From NCBI GenBank assembly GCA_921293015.1, contig OV121085.1, positions 23,387,911-23,451,910 on the forward strand: 64,000 bases of DNA, given 5' to 3'. Position 1 is the first letter of the stretch. Each line of letters starts with the position of its first letter. Position numbers and translations under genes: made by a program. Below, one piece after another: positions 35,756-49,923 of this stretch. Under the pieces are notes generated by a model. That model was given only the letters and a program-made list of their open reading frames with translations. It searched no databases and was not told the DNA's origin. The stretch is from Phorcus lineatus (lineage: Eukaryota > Mollusca > Gastropoda > Trochida > Trochidae).

Positions 35756-36986
35756 GTCCCCCGCCGCAACACGGAACAGGGGACTATGAATTCAGCGGCG
35801 TCTGTCCATACGTACGTACGTCCGGATTTTTGTTAACGCGATAACTCATGAAGCTTAGCACCTAGAGTGTTCATATTTGGTGACAGCTTTCAATGGAGGA
35901 AGACTCAGACGCCAGTTGATTTTGGTGACCTTGACATCATTTTCAAGGTCACCACGACACTACGTACGTCCGGATTCTTGTTAACGCGATAACTCATGAA
36001 GCTTAGCACCTAGAGTGTTCATATTTGGTGACAGCTTTCAATGGAGGAAGACTCAGACGCCAGTTGACTTTGGTGACCTTGACGTCATTTTCAAGGTCAC
36101 CATGACAAACTCGTGAAGCTTAGCACCTAGAGTGTTCATATTTGATGACAGCTTTCAATGGAGGAAGACTCAGACGCCAATTCACTTTGGTGACCTTGAC
36201 ATCATTTTCAAGTTCACCAAGACACTACGTCTGTCTGAAATTATTGTTAACGCGTTAATTCGTGAAGCTTAGCACCTAGAGTGTTCATATTTGATGACAG
36301 CTTTCAATGGAGGAAGACTCAGACGCCAGTCGACTTTGATGACCTTGACCTCATTTTCAAGGTCACCACGACACTTTGACCAATTTCTAATACATTGTTA
36401 ACGTGCACCTAGAGTGTTCTTATTTGTTGACAGCTTTCAATGGCGGAAGACTCAGACGCCAGTCGACTTTGATGACCTTGACCTCATTTTCAAGGTCACC
36501 ACGACATTTGACTACTGTGTAATACATTGTTAAAGCAGTATCTGGTAAAGCTTAGCACGTAGAGTGTTCATATTTGGTGAGAGCCTTCAAGGGAGGAAGA
36601 CTCAGACGCCAATTGACATTGATGACCTTGACCTCATTTTCAAGGTCACCACGACACTTTGACCAATTTCTAATACATTGTTAACGTGCACCTAGAGTGT
36701 TCTTATTTGTTGACAGCTTTCAATGGCGGAAGACTCAGACGCCAGTCGACTTTGATGACCTTGACCTCATTTTCAAGGTCACCACGACATTTGACTACTG
36801 TGTAATACATTGCTAAAGCAGTATCTGGTAAAGCTTAGCACGTAGAGTGTTCATATTTGGTGAGAGCCTTCAAGGGAGGAAGACTCAGACGCCAATTGAC
36901 ATTGATGACCTTGACCTCATTTTCAAGGTCACCACGACACTTTGACCACAGTGTAATACATTTTTCATGCAATAACGGCGGGGGAC
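35756..36986. repeat. GTCCCCCGCCG-bounded minisatellite element, copy 1 (about 8 units)
   Basis: It opens with GTCCCCCGCCG, which can itself fold with CAGGGGAC 18 bp on, and closes with CGGCGGGGGAC. Between are about eight units of ~115-150 bp sharing TTAGCACCTAGAGTGTTC, GGAAGACTCAGACGCCAGT and GGTGACCTTGA...TCAAGGTCACC. The stretches around 36370-36650 and 36655-36935 are near-identical ~283-bp dimers, which points to recent amplification. The shared tail runs to about 37030. Open stretches over it are spurious. Confidence 0.88.
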
Positions 36987-37309
36987 ATTGCCATTTTAGA
37001 GGCAAACACTTGTATTTTACTAAACCTGGTACCCAAGTACAGTAGCAAATAAAGTTTTTACCCCTGATTGGTATTCCTGAAAATGTTATTGTTTGAATTA
37101 GAAAGTAGTTTTTGAAATAATGTCTTTCACTAGCTTAAGCCTCTCGGTGGATAGATTGCAGGGGTATGCGAGCCATGCTCACTTTTTTCTTGTTTATATA
37201 TGGGAGTACTATAAGATAAAAACCTATACCTAAACATCATTCTTTTGAATATAAACCAACGTAGTACTCATGTTCTATTAATAAGTTGACCTTCCATAAC
37301 CCTTCTACT

Positions 37310-38060
37310 TTTGTTAGCTCATCAGACCTGAAAGTTGAGATGGGCTTACGGCATGACTCTTTGTCTGGCGTCTGTTGTCTGTTTTCTGTTGCCCATTGTC
37401 TGTAAAATTTCCACACTTTCAACTTCTCCTCCAAAACTTCATCTCCCAAAAAGCTTACATTTTGTGGGCACCTAGGTGAGCAAAAATTGGATATTTGGAT
37501 CTGGCCCCCTCTTAAATTTGGGCTTAGCAGGCATTTTCCCTAAAATCTTAAAACATAGTTTTCTCCATAACCAAATGGCATAGGAGGCTGAGATTTTAAG
37601 GAAAGCATCTCTCAGACATGTAGGAAATTTGGTATAAACCCTTTTAAATTTGTGTAGCAGGATGTCCACCCTCAAATTTTTTGTTGTTGTCTATTTCCCA
37701 GAAACATCAATGCTAGGAATTTCAAACTTTACAATAATCATCTTTGTAGGATGGAGAGTAAGATGGGTAAAACTAATTGTTCTACCCCTAATATTATGGA
37801 CGTGGCAGGGGTGTATAAGATGATTCACCAAAACTTGTAGGCGTGGAAAACTTAAATTTTTAGAAAAACAGCTTTATGAATAACAAAGTTTGTGTATTCG
37901 GTCTTGACCGTCCTAAAAATATTGGTTTTGCAGGCTACCCAGCCTCAAATCTACTGTCGCCATTTTTTCAGACACCAATCATGCTAGGATTGTAAAATTT
38001 TGGAAGCATATTTATATGATTGAAACCAAGATATGTATATTTCATTAACCTACCTCATTA
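37310..38060 (+). repeat. AGCTCATCAG-type repeat, diverged copy in intron 2
   Basis: Begins TTAGCTCATCAGACCTGAAA, like 59747 and 60390. It continues with CCACACTTTCAACTTCTCCT and several TAAATTTGGGCTTAGCAGGC-like phrases repeated about every 150-200 bp. Non-coding; its end is uncertain. Confidence 0.55.
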
Positions 38061-38551
38061 AGACCTCACTGCACTTAGCTCACAGTAACCAGGTACAAGC
38101 AGATAGGAAAATGATATCTTTGTGATTATCATTGCCTTTTGGCAGGGTTTTGGTTGATGTTAATTTGGGATGGATGGGCAATGATGGAGTCAAAAGATGG
38201 AGGTAGGATGTTAGTGAGAAATGATGTTTGATTTTTCTAAGAATGTTTTTCGTACGTTAAGTGCTCACAGAGAGTATTTCCACAAGATATAAGAGTAAAT
38301 ATATATGAGTGCGTAAATGAATAAAAATATAGTTACTCCCTAATTGCTTTGTTTAAAAGAGTATATGTATAAGACGTGGTTTTATTGAGTTTCTTCCAAT
38401 CTTGTATTTAGACATCTTGTCTAATGTGCTAAGTCTGCTGATACTGGAAATTTTAATTATATTGTATCTTGAACAATATTTATCAAATTGTATCTTTTTT
38501 AATGTCTATTGTTCAAAATAAAGAAATTGTGTACTTCATAACAAAAGTTAA

Positions 38552-40387
<1,836 letters not shown>

Positions 40388-40388
40388 A

Positions 40389-40520
40389 GGGGGGCAGGAT
40401 AGGGCAGTGGTTAGCGAGTTCAGCTTTTGATCAAGGGGTCCATTGTTTAAATCTCGCCAGGGTCTAGGCAACTTTGTCCACAAGATGTCAAGTTCTAATG
40501 CACTGACAATTTTGGTGATG
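40389..40520 (+). repeat. tRNA-derived SINE
   Basis: The head reads GGATAGGGCAGTGGTTAGCG, with box A TAGGGCAGTGG at 40400-40410 and a box B-like GTTTAAATC at 40445-40453. The box spacing is right for Pol III. The anticodon arm is imperfect, so it is a SINE head and not a working tRNA. A related head is at 46139. Confidence 0.65.
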
Positions 40521-40589
40521 TATTTCACCTTATTATTTAACGGGTATGTATCCTATTGTTGATCATCAATACAAAGGCTGAGCTACAGA

Positions 40590-41040
40590 ATCCATGACTT
40601 TTATTTATTTTTATTACAATTTAAAGATTATCTTTATTTTCGAATTGAATAAAATCATTAATCTGATGGTGAAAAAATACGTAAATGGAATTGAAGATAT
40701 GTTATTCCTCTTTGTGGTGATATAATTTTTTACAATACAACCTCTAGTTAGATATCTACAATTATCTAATTATTGTCTTTAATTCCAGTTGATTAAAATC
40801 TCTAATGCTAAGCAAGTATACAGGGTATTGTAGAGAATATGGTTTTCTTTATGATGAAAAAAATTATTAGAGTATGTCGCCCTGTTCAATAGAGATATAA
40901 GCCGTGAAAGATGGTTGGGAGTACCCCAAGAATGTTCAGACCCCACAGGATTATTAGCAAGAACTATATCTCCCTGCAGCAATCTGGAACCGGTTATTCC
41001 TTGATGTCCTTGGGGGGGGGGGGGGGTGGGGATGGGTAGG
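40590..41040. repeat. Partial copy D of the long intronic repeat, with a G-run
   Basis: It carries the GAATTGAAGATATGTTATTC and GATATAA phrases of copies A-C, plus a diverged version of the CCCCACAGGATTATTAGCAAG block. Near its end is an uninterrupted run of 15 G (41012-41026) followed by TGGGGATGGG, a possible G-quadruplex on the plus strand. A poly-G run may also be a sequencing artefact. Confidence 0.5.
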
Positions 41041-41228
41041 GTCTGTTTCCGGGCCATATCTCAAAAACCGTTCAAGAATTTTTTTATGAAACTTGGTATG
41101 TAGTTAGGTCTAGTGGTGATGTGGTGCCTTTTGCTATTTGCTGGTTTCCATGGAAACAATTTGAACTTGGTGCATATAGGGTGGATGCTTTCGTTTCCGG
41201 GCAATATTTAAAAAAACGATCAATATTT

Positions 41229-41761
41229 GTCCCCCGCCGCAACGCGGAACGGGGGACTATGAATTCAGCGGCGTCTGTCCGTACGTACGTATGTCCGGAT
41301 TCTTGTTGACGCGATTAGTCATGAAGCTTAGCACCTAGAGTGTTCATATTTGGTGACAGCTTTCAATGTAGGAAGACTCAGACGCCAGTCGACTTTGGTG
41401 ACCTTGACGTCATTTTCAAGGTCACCACGACACTACGTCTGTCTGAAATTATTGTTAACGCGATAACTCGTGAAGCTTAGCACCTAGAGTGTTCATATTT
41501 GATGACAGCTTTCAATGGAGGAAGACTCAGACGCCAGTTGACTTTGGTGACCTTGACCTCATTTTCAAGGTCACCACGACACTTTGACCAATTTCTAATA
41601 CATTGTTAACGTGCACCTAGAGTGTTCATATTTGTTGACAGCTTTCAATGGCGGAAGACTCAGACGCCAGTTTACATTGATGACCTTGACCTCATTTTCA
41701 AGGTCACCACGACACTTTGACCACAGTGTAATACATTTTTCATGCAATAACGGCGGGGGAC
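41229..41761. repeat. GTCCCCCGCCG-bounded minisatellite element, copy 2 (about 3 units)
   Basis: Same ends as copy 1 (GTCCCCCGCCGCAACGCGG; CGGCGGGGGAC) and the same unit, but only about three units (near 41327, 41476 and 41614). It sits inside another tandem repeat: GGTATGTAGTTAGGTCTAGT and GGTTTCCATGGAAACAATTT occur before it (41095, 41143) and after it (41803, 41864). It is therefore an insertion that carried its own array. Confidence 0.85.
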
Positions 41762-42204
41762 ATTGCCATTTTTGAGGCAAACACTTGTATTTTACTAAAC
41801 CTGGTATGTGGTTAGATCTAGTGATGTAGTGGTGCCTTTTGCTACTTAATTTCTAATTTGAATTGGTTTCCATGGAAACAATTTGAATTTAGTGCATATT
41901 GGGATCTGTAGATGCTAATTATAATATTTTGGGACTGTATGAGTATCAAATGTCACATTCCCTACAATAAGAAAGTTGAGGATTATATAAAACTCTTCCT
42001 TATGCACCATTGAACTTGTATATTTCATGAGTCAAGTTCATTGATGCTAATATATTAACCTTTTTATTGAATGTTTGGTATGAATTGTTTCTGGTATAAG
42101 TGGCAATAAAATGATTAGGTTGGTTTAAAAGTTGGAAAGGGGGACATCACTGTGCATCACATGCACATATTTCTAGTTAGTGCTGTGATACCCATGGGGC
42201 ACCA

Positions 42205-42905
42205 GCATGCGAGTGCCAATGTTCATAAAAGCAGTGTTGCTTCTCGCTCTACCGATCCTAGACAATCATATCCCCTTTCTTCTCTTTTTTTCTCTGCCTT
42301 CTTTACCTTCTCAGGAATGCCTTTGAGATTTCCTCTCAACGTTCGAGTTTCACCAGTTCCCTTTTCCCACAAGTTTATATACAATGCCACAGAGGAATAG
42401 AAGTTATCCATGAACGCATAATATCCTTTCCAAACATTATCATTCAACATGTCGATGACGAGATCATAAGTTTCCCACCAACAGAAACAGATCCATTTGT
42501 TTTTCCTTGTAAAGTTGGAACTTACAAATATACCCATTGGTCAAGTCGCACAACATGTAGGCCTTTATCCTATACTTCTTCGGCTTGTTTGGATCATATA
42601 CAATGAAACTCGAATTGCCTTTCGTCCCTTCGTCAACACAAATGTTTTGATGTGGCTTGATCTGGAAATACAATGCATGATGCTTTTCATACAAATAGTC
42701 AAGTTTATTGATTAGTGAAAATTCTGGTGTGTTTCTTCCCAGCATTTGGTTGTTATCATTCAAATGTAGCTACGTGAGCAATAACCAGAACCTGTCATGA
42801 GGCATGCATTTGGTAAAGAAAGGCGTCGACATCACATTATTTGTTTACCGATACTCAGAAAGTTTCTCTGTACAACCAGAGACATTGCTATAGTGATTGC
42901 TATTA
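42205..42905 (-). mobile_element. piggyBac-type transposase remnant, copy 1
   Basis: Minus-strand translation gives piggyBac (DDE_Tnp_1_7) blocks: FSLINKLDYLYEKHHALYF, NICVDEGTKG (first catalytic Asp), DPNKPKKYRIKAYMLCDLTN with GYICKFQLY, then YDLVIDMLNDNVWKGYYAFM with MDNFYSS (second Asp) and RTLRGNLKGIP. The reading frame shifts once near 42480-42530, and the N-terminal and C-terminal parts (with the third Asp) are missing or unrecognised. No TTAA-flanked termini were identified. It lies in intron 3, antisense to the cathepsin gene. Confidence 0.88.
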
Positions 42906-43515
42906 AGGGTATAGTCTACCCAGAAACAAATGTTTCAAGAATTTTCTCATTTTTGGTACATAAGTACTTTTTAATGTGCCAAATTCAAAAATGAAATAAA
43001 ATTAGGGGTCACCTGACGATTTAAAGAGTTATGTGCCATTGAAAAATTGACCCCAGTGGAAAAACCTGAAATATATATATGTCATTTGTCTAGGTAATAA
43101 ATTATTAATATATTATTGTTTTTAAATTTTTTGGGGTGTTTTTATTATCAGCTGATGATGAACTTGATTTCAATTCATACTAGTATGAAAAAATACCAAA
43201 ATGATGAATTTTAGGAGGATTTTAATTTCTATATCATGATTTTTTATATATAATTTTTTCATATAAAGCTAAATGAAACTTCTTTTTGGGTTCAACAATT
43301 TTATGAAAATTTTGGAAAGGAAAATTTGGAATTTGTCATTACTTATTCAAAAATATATAGGGGTCACTGAATGATTTTTTTTGCTATGACGTTTTAAAAA
43401 TGTAAATTGGCGTCATAATTGACCCGATTGTGGCCTAGTGCTTGACTGACTGAATGAATGACAGTTTGGGGAAATCGAACGGTGTGTATATCTGCAAAAT
43501 GATGTGATTTATTTA

Positions 43516-43644
43516 GGAGATAAATCCCTTCTGTTTTTTATTTTGGGGTTGTATGCCGAGCTTGCGAGGTTTGAAATGTTTATTTAGGGGTGAAAAATGC
43601 ACGACATACAACCCCAAAATAAAAAACAGAAGGGATTTATCTCC
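43516..43644. repeat. Foldback element with perfect 40-bp arms
   Basis: The left arm 43516-43555 begins GGAGATAAATCCCTTCTG and the right arm 43605-43644 is its exact reverse complement over all 40 bp. The 49-bp spacer contains GAGCTTGCGAGGTTTGAAAT. Right-half relatives lie at 52318-52402 and, weaker, 44198-44290. The perfect arms suggest a recent insertion or ongoing arm homogenisation. Confidence 0.88.
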
Positions 43645-46137
43645 ATTCTAACACGACTAATTAGAAATATAATGAGGAACTAATTTGCCTTGCGCAACAA
43701 CAATGTGATTAGGTCGAACCAGTACAGACCGGTTCCGCTTGCTTTCGAAACTACGGTACAGTTCATTTTCAAAGAACACGCTTCAATGATAAAAAAAAAT
43801 ATCAAAACATAAACCAACAGGTTTTAAATAAAACCCTTAAGTATTTATTTCATTGAGGATAGAATCAACAAAAGACAATTTTTTTTTATTCTGTCAGTTA
43901 CGTTTTTCACGTAAAAACATAGGACACCTATCACTCCTATCAATACCGACAAGGGCTGACCAAATAAAGGGACGTTACTCTAAAAAGAAGTTGTTTACTG
44001 CTAGCGCTAACTTCTCACGCAAGATGTGAACTGATTGAATAAACGATCAAGAAAGCTTTATAGTTTGTCATGGTTGAATACACTGTCTGGAAATGTGGTC
44101 ACTTATGAATGAGAGGGGGGAAGGGAAGGAAAGTTAAAGAATAACGTACGTCCCCTCTGTTCACTTGACTTGCTATATTACCGCGCATTACGGTAAGAAG
44201 CGAGCTCGGTTTGAAATTAAATTTAGTGATAAAAAAATAAACTACTTTGACTAAAAATATACCACAGGATGGATTTATCTTCTAAGTTTCATTAAAAAAA
44301 TACAATATTCTCAATGTCTGTATAAAATTGATTTAAAATTAATTTTACTGTTGTCTGTAAGGCGATGAAAACAGTAAGTTCAGCGAATGGAGTTTGTAAA
44401 CGTGCGAAATAATCACTCCAAAATTGATTGTGTTAACCAATCAGAAAGCGGTATTTTCATTCTAGTTTTCGTGTCATGTTAGAATTACTTATTATACACA
44501 CATGAAATAGTTTATAAATATGGGTAAAATACTTTTAATGGATATTCTTGAAACACAAGTTCAATGGGTTTTTTTTAAATTATTACTGCCGATCATCATG
44601 CAGCCTTGTCTCCTCTATAAATTTCATCGTTATTCAGATTTCGGGCCATGGTCCGTGCATTATGATTTTATCAAGCCTGGTGTAAGTTAGGGTAAATCAT
44701 AACAAAACCCATTTATTTGAATGAAATGTTTTCTAAAAATATATGAAGATGGATCACAAATTTAGTTTTGGATAAGGCAGGTTTTCGAGCTACAAACTTC
44801 ACTGTCTGCGCTCACTTCCGGGTAGTTTGCTTCGTTTGCGATCCGTTGAAGTGCAGTAAAATCATGAATAACTTTTCAAATAAGTCTGTAAATAACAGTT
44901 ATTGTCGACTTTGTTTTGTTGAAAACCATCCAGAAAATTCCTAAGTGAAACGTGTGTGTGTAACAGAATATTTGCAATCAAAACAGACGTCTAAGTTGTG
45001 TCATGGAAGGCTATGAACGTTTTGTAAAATGTCAACTAGATATAAAATAGTAGTTGTATACTATCATTTGAGAAATTGGTATTTTCGGTAATTTCTCAAA
45101 TCTCTCCAAAAAAAGAATTTTAAGAGTAAACTTGATGAATTCAACCAAATTTATAAAAACTTTGTTACAAAATTGTGTAAACAAATTACCTCAATGCTGA
45201 CAGAAAATGCTTTGGCTAGTGATCATATTTATTACCAAGAATGACATACAGCAAAATTTAAGAGTTCTTAGAGTGTTAGATTCCCATGATTGTTTGGAAG
45301 TTTGTAGCTGGTTATTGTTAATACCATGAGATAACCTGAAATTTAAAGAATATAATCACATATTTTGATTTTGTATCATTTGAAAAAAACCCTCACATCA
45401 TCAAAAACATAATTTCTTCAGATATATTTCCATACCCAATAATGTGTTCCTTGATTAAGAGTAGGCATATATATCTTGAACAGTTAAGTTTATAATTAAA
45501 TAAAGGTCAACCTATAACTCGCACATTAATGGCAATTTCTAATGAAAAATCTTACTTGAAACATGTAGAATATATCTAATTTCTGATTCTCAATACAATC
45601 AGGGTCTAGAATACAATCCACACAGGCCTCGAATAGATACTAGGGGGAGTACTAATAGAATTATTACGGTGGGGTTATTTTCGGGGAAATATGGAAAGTA
45701 CATCCTCAATTTTTTGTCGTGGATATAACCTTATGTGTGAAATAAAACATTGTTAAAATTTAACAATTCAAATTGTGTAAGAAAATATACACATTGAAAA
45801 ATAAGAAGATTAAATACATTGGAAAATTAAGCCTACCTCGTAAGTTACTGAGCCTCACGTTGTGAAAATCGACGAGCTTGCTATTAGGTTAACAGACGCA
45901 ATTTTCCACCGCTCTCTTTTTGAGCTAGGCAGAAATTTCATTGTTGAAATGAGCATAGCGATAAAACTTGACTTGTTTGCAACTCTGGGTAATTCATTAT
46001 ATAGTTGTTTTCTCTGAGGACTCGCTATTGTCTCAAACGATAACATGAATTAAAATTTTTATTTGCGACATTTACAATTGATATCCAGTCGAATCATCGC
46101 AAAACTGTTATGTGTGCAGCGACTTGTCAAGTGATCT
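43645..46137. other. Intron 3, middle part, no gene seen
   Basis: AT-rich. It contains a degenerate relative of the foldback right half near 44198-44290 and otherwise nothing I can support. Confidence 0.4.
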
Positions 46138-46138
46138 G

Positions 46139-46215
46139 GGGGGGCGGGATAGCGCAGTGGTTAGCGCGTTCGGCTTCGGATCATGAGGTCCGCGGACACA
46201 TGGTAACGTATTTAT
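46139..46215 (+). repeat. tRNA-derived SINE head, second copy
   Basis: GGGCGGGATAGCGCAGTGG with a consensus box A (TAGCGCAGTGG, 46150-46160), followed by TTAGCGCGTTCGGCTTCGG. Box B is weak (GAGGTCCGCGGAC). It is related to the 40389 head and probably a SINE fragment. Confidence 0.6.
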
Positions 46216-46259
46216 CTCGACGAGGACCCTTATTGTATGCTGTAAATATGGCTTGAAAG

Positions 46260-46600
46260 ATTGGATGGGTCAAAATGGCGGCTGATCTTGTCAGTATAAC
46301 TTTTTTATTTATCAAGTTACAAAAATGATTTTTACATCACCATTTAAAACTCAAAAAGTATAGTCTAGTACCATGCGACGGTACTAGACGGTAAATGCAG
46401 ATTAACAAAATTAAATAAACATAACGAGTATTGCAGGGCTTATTCAATTTTGATTGTTTGGTCACGTGACCTCGTGTACACGTTCCACCTTGGAAACGTT
46501 CGATTTGAAGCGGCGCTAAAATCTCCATAGTTTTCTGACCATCATGGCCGACCGTCGTGAAAGGAGCGAGTTAGTTTGAAAGTGTCGGGCGCACAGAACA
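46260..46600 (+). promoter_or_regulatory. CpG-richer segment with YY1-, CLEAR-like sites in intron 3
   Basis: AAAATGGCGGC (46271-46281) matches the YY1 consensus, and GTCACGTGAC (46461-46470) is an exact CLEAR/E-box palindrome of the type bound by TFEB/MiT factors. Two short reading frames begin here: MAADLVS... at 46274, followed by a GTATAA donor-like site, and MADRRERSE... near 46543, followed by GTTAGT. They could be first exons of an unrecognised nested gene or chance. A minus-strand open stretch at 46609-46821 has no known family. Confidence 0.3.
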
Positions 46601-47589
46601 TGCAGGCATCACTGCATAATGCGCTGGTTGGTATGAATATGAAAGATTATGAATGAAGAGTCGGTGATGACCTCGACTGATATGTGTATAGATTGGTTTT
46701 TTGGTTCATCCTTCCAATCTCCAGCTGGCTGATGGACAACCCTGCTGCGAGCGAGTGAACCGACAGGCCGTGAGCAAGCCTTTTGACTTGTTACGATTTT
46801 TTCTCGGCACCAGCACTTCATTTGTAGAAGAGCTTACTCTTGTTCAAGCAGTGTGGTTATAAGATATGACTTTAATAAATGGAAAGATACACTTAGCGTG
46901 TAAAGGTAGGGTTCAACAAACCACCGTAGCGTAGCCTTTGTTTACCTAACAAGGGAGATAACTCTTCACAGTGCGTCCTCTCTCGTTACTAGGGTTGCGC
47001 GTAACCCAATTTAACAGAAAAATATACCTACGGCACGTGACCGCTTTTGGCCAATCAGTAGCCGACATTGCTGTCCAAGTCGAGATAAGTGCATTTAACC
47101 ATCTGTCCATGACTCATTTATGTAGATCAAAAGCAGCTAGTAACCGTTACGTTACTGAAGAGGATTAAAGATATTGGGAATGTGTCGTATATATCATATA
47201 TCATTCTATATCCTGATCAGTAGAGCATAATTATTAAAAACTTACCAGTCTTGACTTCTATTTGGCCTATTGATCACATAGATCTGCATCCCAAATAAGC
47301 CCTCTTTTTAGGTTGATTTCTAGCTTCTTTTAGGGAAACCAAAGGGTTGCGTTTAAACCTGTACGTAATCTCAAAATTAAAAAAAAATCCCATAAGTTTA
47401 CTGAATTTAACAAGCCAATTAATGATATGATTTACAAAGTAATCTACCTGAATGATCAAAATCTTTTTTTTGCCAATAAGGCATGATTCCTATTATTTCA
47501 AACAATATTCTATTATTATGGATCATTATTATTATTGAATAATTCAAATGAATCACATCAAATCCAAGTAATCATAATTGTTTTATCAA

Positions 47590-48239
47590 GGAGCTGATAA
47601 GCTGTTGTCAATTTTTCCCATTATCTTTTGGCGGTGCCTGACACAGAATCCCATAACTAAAAAGACATCACTAACTCTATAAATATAAACCCTGAAATTC
47701 TGTCTCAGGAGATTTTCATGATTTATGCAACTCTATAATTGAACACTAAAGAAGCGGTGTTTCCTTCATAATATTTTTACTTACTAGTATTACATTTTAT
47801 TTATAACATTTTTGCAGCGTTAGTTGTATCTTTATTTCCTCAAGCGCATATACAATATGTATATCAAAATGAAGAATATTTTTGTCAAAAGTTGCAGAGC
47901 ACACCACTTGCTTATGGAAATACGAAGTGAAAAAGTAGTCCGATTTGCGACACTTCTTGTGCCTTCATTTATTTATGGGCATATCTGATCGATATATTGA
48001 ATTGAAAAATATCATTTCCTCTTTATTGAGAGTTAAAATTTAACAAAAACTGCTAAGCGGTGTAGAAGAAAAATTTAGTGCGAAAGAAAGGTACATGAAA
48101 ATCGAGCTATAGATCACTTGATAAGAAAAGCAACACAAGTGCCTTTTGTGCGGCGCTTAGTGTATCGCTATTTGTTTTAGGGCATATACAGATTATATAT
48201 GGAATTGTAAAAAATTTATTCCTCTTGACAATGATATAA
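47590..48239. repeat. Long intronic repeat, copy B, left part
   Basis: Shares ATATATGGAATTG, TTTATTCCTCTT, GATATAA and TGTGCGGCGCTTAGTG-like phrases with copies A and C. It is cut at 48239 by GAGTCA element 2 and resumes at 51105. Confidence 0.65.
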
Positions 48240-48427
48240 GAGTCATTCTCAAAAGTTGCAGCTTTTTAGTATGCAAATTACGAAAAAATTGAAATACAAA
48301 TTTATGAATTGCCATTTTCACAAATCGAAAGCTATATTGTTCAGGGTCAGATTTCAAATATATATCACGCTTAATCAGGTCTTACATCTTAAGGAAGACT
48401 AATTAAGCAAATGAGAATGAAGACACA

Positions 48428-49200
48428 ATGTCTTTCCTGTAACAACACTAAATCCTCTGTCCTTTCTTTAAAATACATAATTTTGTAAAGATTTTGTATT
48501 GTTATAACCATCTTCTCAGTAACTTTGTTGCTCAAACTTAAAAAGAAATTTTAAAATTATTTTTCATGAGTAAAACTATTTTCTACACTTAGTCGGATGA
48601 AAAATTTAGATCTGTTCATATTTTGAAACACTTTTGATATCCTGTGAATTGACTTCCAGCTAAAAATTGTACTGAGGATTATTATAAGAGAATGTTTAAT
48701 TACTTTCAAGTGATATCTGACAAACATTTTTACATTTTAGATAATTAAACAAATACTTGTTGGTACTGTTACATGAAAGACAGCATTGTTATTCCAAAGA
48801 CACACATTGTTATTTGAAAGAAGATTTTTCGCATTATTATGAAAATCTATTTAATTAAAACATAAATGTGTCACCTATCTACACAGAAGGGAAGTGTTTA
48901 TGTAATTCATATCAAAACCACAGTAAACATTACATGTTATTTGTATGTTCTTAAATAAGAATAGAAGCAAGTTTCTGATTGTTACAGGAAAGACCTACAC
49001 GTGTTACAGAATGGACAATTGTCTAGTAAATTTGAGTATGGTTAATGATATAATTATGTCAGTGACAATGAAATGTTTTGACAATAAGCATTTTGCATAT
49101 GTAGTGTACTGTCATACTTAAAAGGACAATACAACAATAATATTTCATAACTTTGCCTGCTTGTTATCCCAAAGACATTGACTGTTACATGAGAGACAAT
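48428..49200. repeat. Motif array, left block of element 2
   Basis: One TGTC-form motif lies at about 48428, 189 bp from the left end. GTTAC/GTTAT-N6-GAC forms follow in clusters at about 48767/48787/48808, 48984/49005 and 49162/49183. Copies within a cluster are 20-21 bp apart; clusters are about 177-219 bp apart. Confidence 0.82.
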
Positions 49201-49279
49201 TTTTTAAAACATTTGAAATAGACGACATTGAAGAATTAATCGTGGCTCACCAAAGGAAACCTAGGACTTTTAAAAGATG

Positions 49280-49490
49280 CTAATTTGCACCAATTCAGTG
49301 TTGGCTTCACTTAATTGACCTTAAGTTCCATTGTTTTAGTGCTTTAGTCAACTGCTACAGTGAAAGGCATAGCGCTAAATCCAACTGTTTCAGTGTTGTG
49401 CTCCACTGCTTCAGTACTTAGCAAAGTACAGGCAAACTTGCTACAGTGCTCAACATAATTGCTTCAATGCTTCCTCCAACACCCACATGT
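49280..49490. repeat. Central short repeats of element 2
   Basis: Five or so loose copies of an ACTGCTACAGTG / ACTGCTTCAGTN phrase lie between the two motif blocks (about 49350, 49379, 49406, 49439, 49460). They are unlike the flanking bipartite motif. Meaning unknown. Confidence 0.55.
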
Positions 49491-49923
49491 AACTGACATA
49501 GATATTGGGTTGCTTTTTTGCAATTGTATGAAATTTGTGAAGACATAATTCCTACAAGATACCTTTTCTTGCGGCACTTCTTCAGTCAATGATATCTTGC
49601 TAATTTTTTATAGCATGAGAAGAAATTAACTTTCCTCATTCTTTTTCTTTTAGGGTCATGACATATTAAGTTTATTAAGGAGGAACATAATTATCTTAAG
49701 CGTCATGGTTATTCAAACTGATCAGTATTTGCCTATATGTCATACTTCAAGCCATGGTCAGCAAAATTGTCTTTCAAATAACAGTCTATTACTAATCATT
49801 TTATCATGAAATGTTAAAGAAAAAGACCTAAATACAGAACACAAGGTTTTCTTATCCCATTACCTTAATAAAAATTAAAATGTATTTGGATTGAAACACA
49901 AAAATTAAGGATTATAAGTTCTA

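Noticed and set aside
40389-40465. Functional tRNA gene
   Set aside because: Box A is good but the anticodon and acceptor arms do not pair properly, and a similar head recurs at 46139; SINE is the better reading.
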